From assembly GCA_947500295.1 (NCBI GenBank), contig CANMRM010000001.1, positions 372,001-436,000 of the forward strand: 64,000 bases of DNA, read 5' to 3'. The stretch is from an uncultured Kordiimonas sp. (GTDB lineage: Bacteria > Pseudomonadota > Alphaproteobacteria > Sphingomonadales > Kordiimonadaceae). This document shows positions 43,287-53,039 of the stretch, piece by piece; position 1 is the first letter of the stretch, and every line of letters starts with the position of its first letter. Below the pieces are notes generated by a model. That model ran no database searches, was not told the origin of the DNA, and saw only the letters and a list, made by a program, of their open reading frames with translations. The position numbers and the translations under genes are program-made.

Positions 43287-44486
43287 ATGAAATACCTGTT
43301 TGTCCATGATGCTTTTCCGGGTCAGTTCGTGCATCTGTTGCGGCATCTGCACCGTGTGCCCGGCGTGGAAATCGTCGCAGCTAGCCGAAAGGGCTCAACG
43401 CTCGATTTGCCGATCAGGCAGGTCGTGTACGAAGTGCCCGAAGCGCTGGGCCCGCAAGTGGAAAACACAGGACCTGCCATGGAAGCCGCGGCTCTCGGCT
43501 ACGATCTGTCGGAAAAAATCAAACCCCTGATCAGTGAGGGATGGGCACCTGATTATATCGTTACGCACGCCTCCCGTGGTGCATCCTACTTCCTGCGTGA
43601 TTTGTTCCCGGACGCCCGGATCACCGCTTTTCTTGAGTGGTATTACCGTGACCCTGACGTCACAAGTGCCGGCAATAACTCGTTGGCGTTTTGCCGCCAG
43701 TGCGCCGCCAACAATGCCCGCAACAGCGTGATCGCTCGCGATTTTGATCTGGCGGATATTGCCTACGCTCCAACTGGTTTTCAGCGAGAGCAGTTTCCTG
43801 CGCGCTGGCAGGCGCAGATAGAGGTCTGTCATGAGGGCATCGACACCGTGCTGTATTCACCAGATGAGCTTGTGTCTGTAAATATTGGTGACAAAACGTT
43901 TAGCCGCGACATGGAAATCATCACCTATGCCGCGCGGGGCATGGAAAAAAGCCGGGGTTTTCCCGCCTTCATGAAGGCAATAGCATTACTGCAAAAGCAA
44001 CGGCCCGAGACACATGTTATGATCGCTGCAGCAGATCGTGTTTGTTACGACTCTGGGCCGCGTGACAAGGGCTTGAAATCCTGGGCGGACAAAGAGGTTG
44101 CCTATGATCCCGAGCGCACGCATTTTGTCGGGCTGCTTCCAGAGCGGCAGTTTGTTAAGATGCTGCAGCTTTCCAGTGTGCATGCTTATCTTTCAATTCC
44201 TTTTGTCCTGTCCTGGTCCTGTCTCAATGCCATGAGCGTCGGCGTACCCGTTGTTGCAAGCAACAATGCATCCGTGCGCGAAGTCGTGGCACATAACAAA
44301 AGCGGTGTACTGGTGAACCCGGAAGACCCTGAAGCGATAGCCGCCGAAATGATGGCGCTATTGGATGACAAACAGCGCCGCACGACGCTAGGGCAGCAGG
44401 CTCGGTCAACCATTCTGGAGCAATACGATCTGAATGCCTGCCTTGCTCGCCAGTTAGAGCTCATTACCGGGAAAACGGGTACCTAA
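43287..44486 (+). CDS. Glycosyltransferase family 4 (GT-B)
   Basis: The 399-residue protein starts KYLFVHDAFPGQFVHLLRHL (N-terminal Rossmann of the GT4 type), has YAARGMEKSRGFPAFMKAIALL (C-terminal Rossmann) and the EX7E-like region VPVVASNNASVREVVAHNKS followed by GVLVNPEDPEAIA. It probably builds a surface polysaccharide. It is a single gene with no saccharide cluster around it, so the acceptor is unknown. Confidence 0.88.
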   Translation: MKYLFVHDAFPGQFVHLLRHLHRVPGVEIVAASRKGSTLDLPIRQVVYEVPEALGPQVENTGPAMEAAALGYDLSEKIKPLISEGWAPDYIVTHASRGASYFLRDLFPDARITAFLEWYYRDPDVTSAGNNSLAFCRQCAANNARNSVIARDFDLADIAYAPTGFQREQFPARWQAQIEVCHEGIDTVLYSPDELVSVNIGDKTFSRDMEIITYAARGMEKSRGFPAFMKAIALLQKQRPETHVMIAAADRVCYDSGPRDKGLKSWADKEVAYDPERTHFVGLLPERQFVKMLQLSSVHAYLSIPFVLSWSCLNAMSVGVPVVASNNASVREVVAHNKSGVLVNPEDPEAIAAEMMALLDDKQRRTTLGQQARSTILEQYDLNACLARQLELITGKTGT

Positions 44487-44529
44487 GCCAAACTTGGATT
44501 CGGTTTTGCCTGAGATGCCTTGGTTCTCC

Positions 44530-47500
44530 TTAGTGGCGGCTTTCGTCCCACCACCAGAACGGTTCCATTTCCTTCCGGACAGGCCAGACCTGCGTCAGGG
44601 TGTCTCCCTCGTAGAGTTCACCGTTTTTCATCACCCAGCGAACACTGTTCGTGTTTTTGATGTCTGCCAGCGGGTTGGCATCCAGAATAACAAGGTCTGC
44701 AAGCTTCCCTGCTTCAAGCGACCCGAGATCCTGATCGATCCCGATGATGCGGGCACCATCAATTGTTGCAGCACGCATGACCTCCGCTGGCGTCATGCCG
44801 CCCATTGCCAATGCCCACATTTCCCAGTGGTAGCCAAGGCCCTGCAATTCTCCGTGTCCGCCAACACCAACCAGTCCACCGGCACGCTGCAACGCTGCGG
44901 CTGAAGCGGCAATTTCATCAACCGAAAACTCGTCGTCCCGCGCCCAGCTGCCGCGACGACGTGTGAGTTCATCCAGACGGTTGTGCGGATAAAAGCGATT
45001 GAGCTTTGGGTCATCGTGGACTTCGGTACGGGTGAAGAAATAATGCACCAGACTGATGCCATTGTATTGAACCACAAGTGTCGGTGTGTAGGCCGTCTTC
45101 GTTTTGGCGTAAAGCTCCAGCACATCCTTGTACATCGGCGCGATCGTCAGCGTGTGCTCATTGCCGTGCATGCCATCAATTGCATGCGTGATGTCAAGCC
45201 GCATGTCACCGCCGCCCTCGGTTGTTGGCATCAGGCCGAGTTCCTTGGAGGCTTTCACAACCCATTGCCGCTGCTTGCGATTTCCAGTGAGGTAGGCCTT
45301 GATGTTTTTTGTGCGGTAGTGGTCCGTGTAGCGCTTTAGATAGGCATACGTAGCATCATAACTCTGGAAATCCGTGTTGCCGAATACGCCGGGACCGGTC
45401 ATGAAGGCCCGCTGACCGAGAGATTGTCCTGTTTCAACCATGTCACGGTATGTGAAATAGTCGTAGTAGGCCGTCTGCACATCAAGCCCAGCGGTGACGC
45501 CGTACGCAAGATTGGCCACAAGGCTCCAATTCTGAGGCTCCAGCACGTCGCCAGTGCGGAATTCCCAGTGCGCGTGTGTGTCCACAAATCCAGGCGCTAT
45601 GAACTTGCCACTTACATCCTGTGTGGTGGTGCCGGCAGGCACAGTGATCGCCCCTCGGGGTGCAATGGCTACAATCCGGTTGTCGGTCACGAGCACGTCA
45701 TGGTTTTCAAGCACAGCGTTCATGTCAGCTGTTGTTTCACCCGACATGGTGATTACGTGACCACCAGTAAGAAGAATTGTGCCGGACGGTGTCTTGCGGG
45801 GCGCTTCCACGAGGAAAGTGCGTTTGCTGACCGATTCGTTATCTTCGATGATTTCCGGCGCTTTTTCAGTTTCCTCTTTTTTGTCTTCGGTGGCTGCACT
45901 GGTGTCGCCGTCGCCATCTTCAGTATCTGCTTCTGAAGAGCCAGCGTCGTCCTTTTTCTCTTCCTTTTCTTCTTTGCGGAATTTCACACTGTCGAGCGGT
46001 TGGCTATAGAGCGTGTCGCCAATTGCCCAGCGGATGGAAGCACCGTCGTCAGCCCAGCCGAAGAAGTCAGCGCCTGTACTGGTGAGCTGTTTGGCTGGCA
46101 CTGATGGTCCGCGGATCGACACAGTGGGTGTTTTGCCACCTAACTGCGGCACCGGCATGACCCAAACCTGTTTTTGTGCAAAAGCAAGGGCGTGCCGACC
46201 GTCAGGGCTGATACGCACACTTTCGGCTTTGGGTGTTTCACGGGCGAAGAGCTGGTTACCCCGTGGAACTTCTACAATCAGATGTTCGCGTTTGTCAGTA
46301 CCGTCAAATTTGAGCGAATAGAGGGCCGTACCTGAATAAAGATATACGCGATCTCCCTCAGGACCGAAATGCGGAGACCGGGCGCCCTTCGCCCTTGCGA
46401 CCAGTGTCGTCTCACCGCCATCTGACGGCAGCCAGACCAGATCCAGAGGTATGTTGAGGCCAAAAAATTCGCTGAACAGTTGTCGGCGTTGATATTCGTT
46501 GCCGCGCATGGCGACGATGCGCTCGCCGTCCGGGCTGAAGGCCAGGTCGGTGTAGAAAGCCGCATGGTCTGTCAGCTGCTGTGGTCGACCGCGACCATTG
46601 CTGCGCATCTTCCATATATGACCACCGTCAACCGCCGACCAGGTGACATACGCAATCCACCGACCATCTGGTGACCAGACCGGTTTGAACTCCCAGGCAT
46701 CGCTTTCGGTCAGCCGTTCAGGAGTGGCACCGTCTTCGTTGTCCATAAGATAGATTTTGGTCAGGACCGATGCGGCGATCCGCTCCCCGTCAGGGGATAC
46801 GGACGGGTCATGAACGATTGTGGCTTTCACTAGCCCCTGTGGCACGCGGTATGCGGACGTGAGGTCAGGACCGATATCCAGGTCCACCGCTGCGGAGAAG
46901 TTAATTTGCTGACGGGTACCGTCCGCGACGTTGATGCGCTCGAAAGTGCCGCCCGTGTTAAGGATGATGGCGCTGCTGTCTGCAGTGAACGCATAACTGG
47001 GGTAATAGTCCCGGCTTGGCAGGCGGCCTGCCTCTTGTGAATCGCGCTGGATGGGCCATGCAATCATGCGATCTGTGCCGTTGATAAGGTCGCGCACACG
47101 AATGCCGGTTTCGGCTTCACGGCGCGAAAGGTAGACGAGCAATCTGCCATCTGGCGAAAGGGCTGGGCGCACACCACCGCCTTCGCCCTGTGTCAGGCTG
47201 TCAATTTCACCGCTGTGGCGGTCAAAGCGCGCAATCTGACCAGCGGGGAAACCATTTCCACCTGCGCGCTGTGTGAAATAAATATAACGGCCATCAGGCG
47301 AAAAAACAGCGCCGACACCTTCCAGGGGTTTCTTGCCGTCATCAATCGTAAGGGTAACGCCGCTACCCCCATTAATGTGGTACATGCCGATACTGGTTTC
47401 GCGACCACCTTTGGTCATGACCACATACTGGCTGTCTGGTGACCAGGCCGGGGAAACAAGACGTGTGTGCTTTTCCCCCGATAGTTTCCGGGGTTTGCTG

Positions 47501-47871
47501 CCGTCCCGGTTTGCTACCCAGAGATTGTCATCACCATCGCGGTCGCTGATAAAGGCAATAAACTGCCCGTCAGGCGATACGCGCGGCATACTGTCATAGC
47601 CGAGGCCGGATGTGAGCCGTGTTGCCTCGCCGCCTGCAGCAGGCAATTCATAAAGGTCCCCCAACAGCTCAAAAACGATGTGTTCGCCGTCCGGGGTGAC
47701 ATCAAGAGACATCCATGTCCCTTGGTCTGTATCGAAGGTCAGTTTTGTGGTCGAGCCCTCAAGCGGCAGGTCCGGTTTCTTTTTCTTGTCGTCTGCTGCT
47801 TCAATTGCTGGTGTTGCCAAGAGCAAGGATGCCGCGAAAAGCATACTGAAATGCCGGAGATTGAACCGCAT
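44530..47871 (-). CDS. Secreted TolB-like beta-propeller/amidohydrolase fusion
   Basis: The 1113-residue product has a signal peptide (SMLFAASLLLATPAIEA, start at 47871 after GGGGGAC). Residues about 35-640 hold many PD40/WD40-like blades (DVTPDGEHIVFELLGDLYEL, RVSPDGQFIAFISDRDG, SPAWSPDSQYVV). There follows a Glu/Asp/Lys-rich linker (about 650-710) and a C-terminal amidohydrolase barrel (about 730-1090; DTHAHWEF HxH, LEAGKLADLVILDANPLAD). Such fusions scavenge peptides or amides at the periplasm. It has no partner gene adjacent; DUF427 is divergent. Confidence 0.9.
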   Translation of the reverse strand: MRFNLRHFSMLFAASLLLATPAIEAADDKKKKPDLPLEGSTTKLTFDTDQGTWMSLDVTPDGEHIVFELLGDLYELPAAGGEATRLTSGLGYDSMPRVSPDGQFIAFISDRDGDDNLWVANRDGSKPRKLSGEKHTRLVSPAWSPDSQYVVMTKGGRETSIGMYHINGGSGVTLTIDDGKKPLEGVGAVFSPDGRYIYFTQRAGGNGFPAGQIARFDRHSGEIDSLTQGEGGGVRPALSPDGRLLVYLSRREAETGIRVRDLINGTDRMIAWPIQRDSQEAGRLPSRDYYPSYAFTADSSAIILNTGGTFERINVADGTRQQINFSAAVDLDIGPDLTSAYRVPQGLVKATIVHDPSVSPDGERIAASVLTKIYLMDNEDGATPERLTESDAWEFKPVWSPDGRWIAYVTWSAVDGGHIWKMRSNGRGRPQQLTDHAAFYTDLAFSPDGERIVAMRGNEYQRRQLFSEFFGLNIPLDLVWLPSDGGETTLVARAKGARSPHFGPEGDRVYLYSGTALYSLKFDGTDKREHLIVEVPRGNQLFARETPKAESVRISPDGRHALAFAQKQVWVMPVPQLGGKTPTVSIRGPSVPAKQLTSTGADFFGWADDGASIRWAIGDTLYSQPLDSVKFRKEEKEEKKDDAGSSEADTEDGDGDTSAATEDKKEETEKAPEIIEDNESVSKRTFLVEAPRKTPSGTILLTGGHVITMSGETTADMNAVLENHDVLVTDNRIVAIAPRGAITVPAGTTTQDVSGKFIAPGFVDTHAHWEFRTGDVLEPQNWSLVANLAYGVTAGLDVQTAYYDYFTYRDMVETGQSLGQRAFMTGPGVFGNTDFQSYDATYAYLKRYTDHYRTKNIKAYLTGNRKQRQWVVKASKELGLMPTTEGGGDMRLDITHAIDGMHGNEHTLTIAPMYKDVLELYAKTKTAYTPTLVVQYNGISLVHYFFTRTEVHDDPKLNRFYPHNRLDELTRRRGSWARDDEFSVDEIAASAAALQRAGGLVGVGGHGELQGLGYHWEMWALAMGGMTPAEVMRAATIDGARIIGIDQDLGSLEAGKLADLVILDANPLADIKNTNSVRWVMKNGELYEGDTLTQVWPVRKEMEPFWWWDESRH

Positions 47872-48027
47872 GATAAGTCCCCCTGTGTCGTGATGTCTCT
47901 TTGTCCGTTTCCTGGTTATTAAACGGCAATTGGCCCAAGGATGCAATTCGAACCCGCAAATTCGAGCCCTTACCTGTTCGTCCTTGATCGTCTATTTAGA
48001 CAGGCGGAGAAAATACGGAGCTGTGCC

Positions 48028-48414
48028 ATGAGCGAATCTATCAACCCGGGTCCCGGGTACCGCGACTACCCTGATCACAAGGTCACATTGAAACCACTGG
48101 AGGGTGTGGTGAAGGTGACAGCGCTCTCGCGCATTGTTGTCCAGACCGCGGACGCGCTTCGGCTGGAGGAAAGCCGGTACAGCCCCGTAATTTATGTGCC
48201 ACGCTCGGATGTCGACTTTTCCGTTTTGCAGGAAAATGACCAGCAGACCTATTGTCCGTTCAAGGGCAATGCGCGTTACTGGGACATCCGCGTAGGCGAC
48301 GATCATATTGGCAGCGCCGTCTGGGGGTATGACACGCCCTACGATGAAGTTGGCGTGCTCAAGGACTATGTCGCTTTTTATGCTGATCGGGTTGACGACA
48401 TCACAGTCGGATGA
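48028..48414 (+). CDS. DUF427 domain protein
   Basis: The 128-residue protein has the DUF427 pattern (VVKVTALSRIVVQTADALRL, then SRYSPVIYVPRSDVDF, CPFKGNARYWDI, AVWGYDTPYDEV). The family is small, soluble and common, and has no settled function. GGAG precedes the ATG at 48028, whereas the frame continues back to 47941. Confidence 0.88.
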   Translation: MSESINPGPGYRDYPDHKVTLKPLEGVVKVTALSRIVVQTADALRLEESRYSPVIYVPRSDVDFSVLQENDQQTYCPFKGNARYWDIRVGDDHIGSAVWGYDTPYDEVGVLKDYVAFYADRVDDITVG

Positions 48415-48452
48415 ATGCGCCGCCACAGAAGACTGGCAGCGGCGCATAACCT

Positions 48453-49652
48453 CTAGAAATAGCGTGTGAGCCGCAGCGTGAAGTGGCTGTCCCGGCGGAA
48501 AACAGACAACAAATTACCGCTGTCTGCATTGGCAAAAAACCGGCTTTCGACCTCCAGCACCCAGTTGTCACCAAAGCGCCGTGATGCTTCAACCAGGCCC
48601 GAGATAGAGCCGTCTTCCATGTCGGTGACAAAGCCGCCCAGAAAATCGGTGTCTTCCGCGTCATTCAGCGCCAGCCGCGCGCCGACAAAAAGATCATTGT
48701 TGGCAATTGTGGGGGCAGCTTCGAGGAAGTCGTCCGAGCGGCCATCATATTGGTATTCCATCAGAACCCCCAGGTCTGCACCTGTGTCCGTCACGCCGTA
48801 AAAGGTGTATTCAAAACCACCAACCGCAGCCTCGAACGTTTCAAAAGGGGTGTCCCTGATAATGCCTTCAAATTTCCAGAGCCAGGCATCCTTGGTGTAT
48901 TGGAGGTCGAGGCCAACCTGCGTGATGTCGTCGTAAAAGGGCACAAAGACATCAGGTGTTGAACCGGGCAATAGACGTGGTTCGCGGCTGGCACCATGAA
49001 AAAAGGAAAGTCCGACATCCCAGTCGCCGATATAGTGACTGTAGCGCAGTGCAAAGTCGACATCCTGACCGTCGTCGGCACCTTCGTCAAAGCGGGCAAG
49101 GTCATTATCAACTCGACCGGGAAACCGCAGCCGTCCATCCAGGCCCGGGAACGTACGCTTGCGAAAAAACGGCATCACGTAACCGGTAATCTGTCCCCAG
49201 TTCTGGATGGTCGACACCTCGAGCATGGGCTGGCCAAGCTTGTCCTCTTCATCGATGTCTTCAACAGCATCATACTGGTTGATGATATCCACCAGGTGCC
49301 GGCTTTCCGCCACACCCCAGAAAACCTTGGCGAGGCCCGCGCGCACCGTCCATGCATCACCCGACCATCGGAGGTAGGCCTCTCGCATGTCGAAATGACT
49401 GCGTCGGTCATCCTGTCCGTCGATACGGGCGTAGGGCACAATCACCATATCCCAGGCACCGCTGTCGCTTTGCCAGCGCACATCACCTTCAAGTTGCAGG
49501 GATGGCTGGAAAGTGTCGAACTGTCCCGGGAACGCCCCGTCTTCGAAGAAGGTGCGCACTTCTGTGCCGATCGACGCACCAACGTCAAAATCACCCCCCA
49601 TGGCAGGTACGCTTGCCATGAGGAGTACGCTTGTCGCTATATGTTTGTGCAT
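48453..49652 (-). CDS. Outer-membrane beta-barrel protein of the RND operon
   Basis: The 399-residue protein has a signal peptide (ATSVLLMASVPAMGG) and an amphipathic strand pattern throughout, ending in an aromatic (LRLTRYF), as outer-membrane barrels do. It is the third gene of the RND/LolA-like operon and resembles the DUF1302-type barrels found with such exporters. It is probably the outer-membrane exit or receptor for the same cargo. Specific family unclear. Confidence 0.78.
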   Translation of the reverse strand: MHKHIATSVLLMASVPAMGGDFDVGASIGTEVRTFFEDGAFPGQFDTFQPSLQLEGDVRWQSDSGAWDMVIVPYARIDGQDDRRSHFDMREAYLRWSGDAWTVRAGLAKVFWGVAESRHLVDIINQYDAVEDIDEEDKLGQPMLEVSTIQNWGQITGYVMPFFRKRTFPGLDGRLRFPGRVDNDLARFDEGADDGQDVDFALRYSHYIGDWDVGLSFFHGASREPRLLPGSTPDVFVPFYDDITQVGLDLQYTKDAWLWKFEGIIRDTPFETFEAAVGGFEYTFYGVTDTGADLGVLMEYQYDGRSDDFLEAAPTIANNDLFVGARLALNDAEDTDFLGGFVTDMEDGSISGLVEASRRFGDNWVLEVESRFFANADSGNLLSVFRRDSHFTLRLTRYF

Positions 49653-49662
49653 GGCAGTCTTT

Positions 49663-50496
49663 CTAGCGGATGCGCCTTAGAACACCTTTGACAAAATCAT
49701 TGTCGGCGAGGCCCGTTTTGAACTTGTAGTCACTGTAGGCGATGCTCGTTGATTTGCCGGTTTGGTGGTTTTCCATAGTCAGCAGGTGAGCGCGCCAAAT
49801 GCCGCCCTCGTATTCCCGATAGTCGGAGAGAGTGAGCGTCTTCAACAGGCTGTTCTTTCGGTCGTAAAAGTCAATTTTGCGGACCTGAAAGATGTCTTGA
49901 TCAACAACTGAAACCTGACGCGTGTAGCCCGAGTTTTCGTAACGGGGAAAGCGTTCCACTACATCAACCGTCATGCCGTCAAATGTGTCTTCGCCGATAT
50001 AGTTGTAGCCATATTTGTTGAGTTCGGTAGAGGTGAAATCCTCAAATGCAAACTCGGACCCGACAAAGGGACCAGACTTGTTGGCGCTTGAAATCCTTTT
50101 TACCCGCTTGAGCGCTGGCAGGTACAGCCACTGATCATCTGCCTCCAGAATTTTGGCATGACTGAGCAGCGCTGTACCTTGCACGTCGCGGGGGGTTTCG
50201 AACACAGTGAGGGACTTGTCGCCAACGTCCTCGTTTTCTCGTTCGAGCGTTTTGAAGTAGAGCTCTCGTGTCGATGTGCGACCTGCTGAGTTGGTCAGCG
50301 TCATCACGGCGTTTACCTCTGAGCTTTCAAAGCCTGTGTCAGACCGGTCTGAGCGAGCGGCGATCTGGAAGCCTTTCTCCTCCGCGGCTGAATTTTGTGC
50401 TGACGCTGGTTCAAACGCCAGCCCGGCCAGCAGTCCGATAAGCAGACCTGCAGCTATTGCAGTTCGCGATGTGGTGTTATGCTGTTTGGTCAACAT
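49663..50496 (-). CDS. Outer-membrane lipoprotein-sorting-like (LolA-fold) periplasmic protein
   Basis: The 277-residue product (start at 50496 after GGAGG) has a signal peptide (IAAGLLIGLLAGLAFEPASA) and the 'outer membrane lipoprotein-sorting' pattern, with LEADDQWLYLPALKRVKRIS and SEFAFEDFTS. LolA-like carriers with this pattern accompany MMPL-type RND exporters and carry lipids across the periplasm. Its start overlaps the RND stop by 20 bases, so they are coupled. The 3' neighbour follows after ten bases. Confidence 0.85.
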   Translation of the reverse strand: MLTKQHNTTSRTAIAAGLLIGLLAGLAFEPASAQNSAAEEKGFQIAARSDRSDTGFESSEVNAVMTLTNSAGRTSTRELYFKTLERENEDVGDKSLTVFETPRDVQGTALLSHAKILEADDQWLYLPALKRVKRISSANKSGPFVGSEFAFEDFTSTELNKYGYNYIGEDTFDGMTVDVVERFPRYENSGYTRQVSVVDQDIFQVRKIDFYDRKNSLLKTLTLSDYREYEGGIWRAHLLTMENHQTGKSTSIAYSDYKFKTGLADNDFVKGVLRRIR

Positions 50497-52843
50497 TGTC
50501 GGTGCCTCCTTCAAGGGTTTTACCGGTAAAGAGTTTGTCTGCACCCATCAACATGAGAGCTGGCAGGAACAGGAAGTCGAACAGGAGCGCGAGACCAATG
50601 GCAAGGGCAGTCAGGAGACCAAGGTCCGCGTTGATTTTAAAGTGGGACGTGGCGAGATAGGCAAAGCCAATCACCAGAACAACCGTGTTCACGATGAGCG
50701 CCATGCCAACCATCTCGAAAGCGTATTTGATGGCACCTGCTGCATCATACCCTTTTTCCCGGATGCCACGCACAAACTTCGACAGGAAGTGAACGGTGTC
50801 ATCAACCACGATGCCGAGTGATACACTCGCGACGGCAGCCACCGAAAAGCCAACAGTGCCAACCATCAGTGCCCAGGCGCCAAAGGCGGCCAAGATCGGC
50901 AGGCCGTTTGGCACAATCGAGAGCAGACCAAGGCGCGCAGATTTGAGCGCCACCATCATCACCAGTGCAATTGCAATAATAGCGATAACATTGCCGGTGA
51001 TCATGCTGCTGACGTTGCGTTCCGCAACATATGTAAACATCACCTGCGCGCTGGTGGGTACGGTCGTTTGCATATACTCAGGAGCGTTTTCAGCAATCCA
51101 GCCCCGTGCGGCATCAAGAAACACCTTGGTGGCGATAGTGGAGGTGTTGGTAAGCGTTGCCGTTACGCGCGTCGCCGATTTGTCGATATTCACCCGGTCG
51201 TTGAGATCAAGGCCATATGGCAACGACAATTCGTATAACAGCAGATACTGGGCGGAAAGCTCGCGTTCGTCCGGCAGGCGGTACCATTCATTGTCGTCGC
51301 TATGCAGGTTGCGGTTCAGCCGCTTCATAATGTCGCTCAGGGAATAAACGTGCGTCACATTTGGCTGGGCGCGGAGAAATTCAGTGAATTCGTCCATTTT
51401 TTGCAGAAACTCGGGGTCGCTTACACCGCCTTCTCCGTTTGCCTGCACAGAAAACTCGATTGGGTAAAAGCCAAAGAACTGTGTCGAGTAATCCGAGTCG
51501 CGGCGAAACTCGATGCTTTCGTCGAAATACTCTGTCCATTGGTCGTTAAACTCGATGCGTGGCACTGCAGCAACCAGAATCACGCCAATAGCCCCAATGC
51601 CGTAAAAGAGCTTTTTATGATGGCCCACCACAAAATCTGCCAGTTTGGCCATGGCGCTTTGGCCATTTGCCTTGGCAGGCTTTGGTGCCCGCACCGGCAT
51701 CCAGCTCATCATCGCCGGCAGGAAGGTGACAGACAGTATCCAGGCCATGACAATGCCGATTGCCGACACATTGCCCAGGTGCCAGAAGGGTGGGGCATCA
51801 GAAAAATTCAACGCCAGGAAGCCGATCGCGGTCGTCAGGGACGTGACCATGACGGCGAGGAAGTTGACACGGACTGCTTCCACAATGGCATCACGTTTGG
51901 TCATGCCGTCTTTCATGCTGTTGCGCATGGTGATCAGGATATGGACTGAGTCGGCAATAGCGAGTGTCATGATGATCGTGGGCGCCGAGAGTACCATCGG
52001 GTCCATCGGCGTTCCCGAAAACCCGAGCACGCCCATACCGATCGCAGAGGCAAAGCCAATCATCAATACAGTGACAGTCGTGCCAGAGACCGTGCGTACT
52101 GTTACCGCCATTAGTACAAGCAGCAGCACATACATGATGGGTATCAGTGTCATCGAGTCAGCCATGGCTGCTTCCTGAAAAGCATTATTCAGCATGGAAA
52201 CCCCGATCATCCGGATTTCATGATTGGGATATTTTGCTTTCATTTCGTCCCGAAGGTTTCGGGCGAAAGTTACGGCTTCAGGCACTTCATCCAGGGATTT
52301 TTCTGGATATTGCACGACAACATTCACAGCTGTTGCACGGCTGTCTGATGAGATGATCTGGTTGCGCAGCAATGGTTCTGAGAGGGCAATCGATTTGACC
52401 CTGGCTAGTTGCTCTGTTGAGAGGCTATCTGCGCCGTTCACCAGATTTTCGACGATCAGGTCATCTTCTTCTGCTTCCGTGTGCTGGAAGTTTGTCAGTG
52501 AGTCCACCCGGATCGAATAGGGGATTTGCCAGGCCTGTTCTGTGAGTTCTTCGACCAGACTGAGGGTCTCATTGGTGATGACCTCGCCGTCTGGGGGTAC
52601 GATTGTGAAAAAAATGTTGTCATTTTTTGTATAGGTGCTTTGCAGGTCTTCAAAAGCTCGTAGTTCAGGGTTGGCTTCCGAGAAGAAATCTCGGTAATTA
52701 TTGGAAAACTTGAGGTGTTGCGTGCCACTTGCCACCAGAAAGGTGACGAGCAGTGTGGCAATAATCACGAGCCAGCGATGCTGGATTACGGTGTTGGCGA
52801 GTTTGACAGCAAACTCATCCATCGCAGTCATTGTTTTGGGCAC
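50477..52843 (-). CDS. RND/MMPL-family exporter
   Basis: The 788-residue protein has two six-span halves (first span about 24-44) with large periplasmic loops, and the TM4-type motif TIIMTLAIADSVHILI and SVSLGIVVDDTVHFLSKF. This is the lipid-exporting HpnN/MmpL-like branch of RND, not the three-part drug pump. The GTG at 52843 has GGGAG eight bases before it. It begins an operon with a LolA-like carrier and an outer-membrane barrel. A divergent LysR regulator sits upstream with a palindrome in the gap. Confidence 0.88.
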   Translation of the reverse strand: MPKTMTAMDEFAVKLANTVIQHRWLVIIATLLVTFLVASGTQHLKFSNNYRDFFSEANPELRAFEDLQSTYTKNDNIFFTIVPPDGEVITNETLSLVEELTEQAWQIPYSIRVDSLTNFQHTEAEEDDLIVENLVNGADSLSTEQLARVKSIALSEPLLRNQIISSDSRATAVNVVVQYPEKSLDEVPEAVTFARNLRDEMKAKYPNHEIRMIGVSMLNNAFQEAAMADSMTLIPIMYVLLLVLMAVTVRTVSGTTVTVLMIGFASAIGMGVLGFSGTPMDPMVLSAPTIIMTLAIADSVHILITMRNSMKDGMTKRDAIVEAVRVNFLAVMVTSLTTAIGFLALNFSDAPPFWHLGNVSAIGIVMAWILSVTFLPAMMSWMPVRAPKPAKANGQSAMAKLADFVVGHHKKLFYGIGAIGVILVAAVPRIEFNDQWTEYFDESIEFRRDSDYSTQFFGFYPIEFSVQANGEGGVSDPEFLQKMDEFTEFLRAQPNVTHVYSLSDIMKRLNRNLHSDDNEWYRLPDERELSAQYLLLYELSLPYGLDLNDRVNIDKSATRVTATLTNTSTIATKVFLDAARGWIAENAPEYMQTTVPTSAQVMFTYVAERNVSSMITGNVIAIIAIALVMMVALKSARLGLLSIVPNGLPILAAFGAWALMVGTVGFSVAAVASVSLGIVVDDTVHFLSKFVRGIREKGYDAAGAIKYAFEMVGMALIVNTVVLVIGFAYLATSHFKINADLGLLTALAIGLALLFDFLFLPALMLMGADKLFTGKTLEGGTDNVDQTA

Positions 52844-52912
52844 GTTGATGCTCCCTAGTTATTCATTCTTATTCAACGCTCTGGCGCAGAAACAGGTTCG
52901 CGGCCTTTTATC

Positions 52913-52938
52913 ACCTGTACCTGACAGGTAATGTCAGG
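52913..52938. promoter_or_regulatory. Overlapping inverted repeats in the RND/LysR divergent promoter
   Basis: CCTGACA (52920-52926) and TGTCAGG (52932-52938) flank a 5-base spacer; overlapping it ACCTGT (52913-52918) and ACAGGT (52924-52929) flank another 5 bases. They lie about 70-95 bases from the RND start and 100-130 from the LysR start. Two shifted half-site sets fit the sliding-dimer mode of LysR regulators. Confidence 0.6.
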
Positions 52939-53039
52939 AGGGATAGTGTCGCAGGGGCGCGATATTCTGTACTTGCGTCTATATGGATGCGACCATACCA
53001 TTTATGAAATTGATATTTATTACTTCGGATATTCATTTC

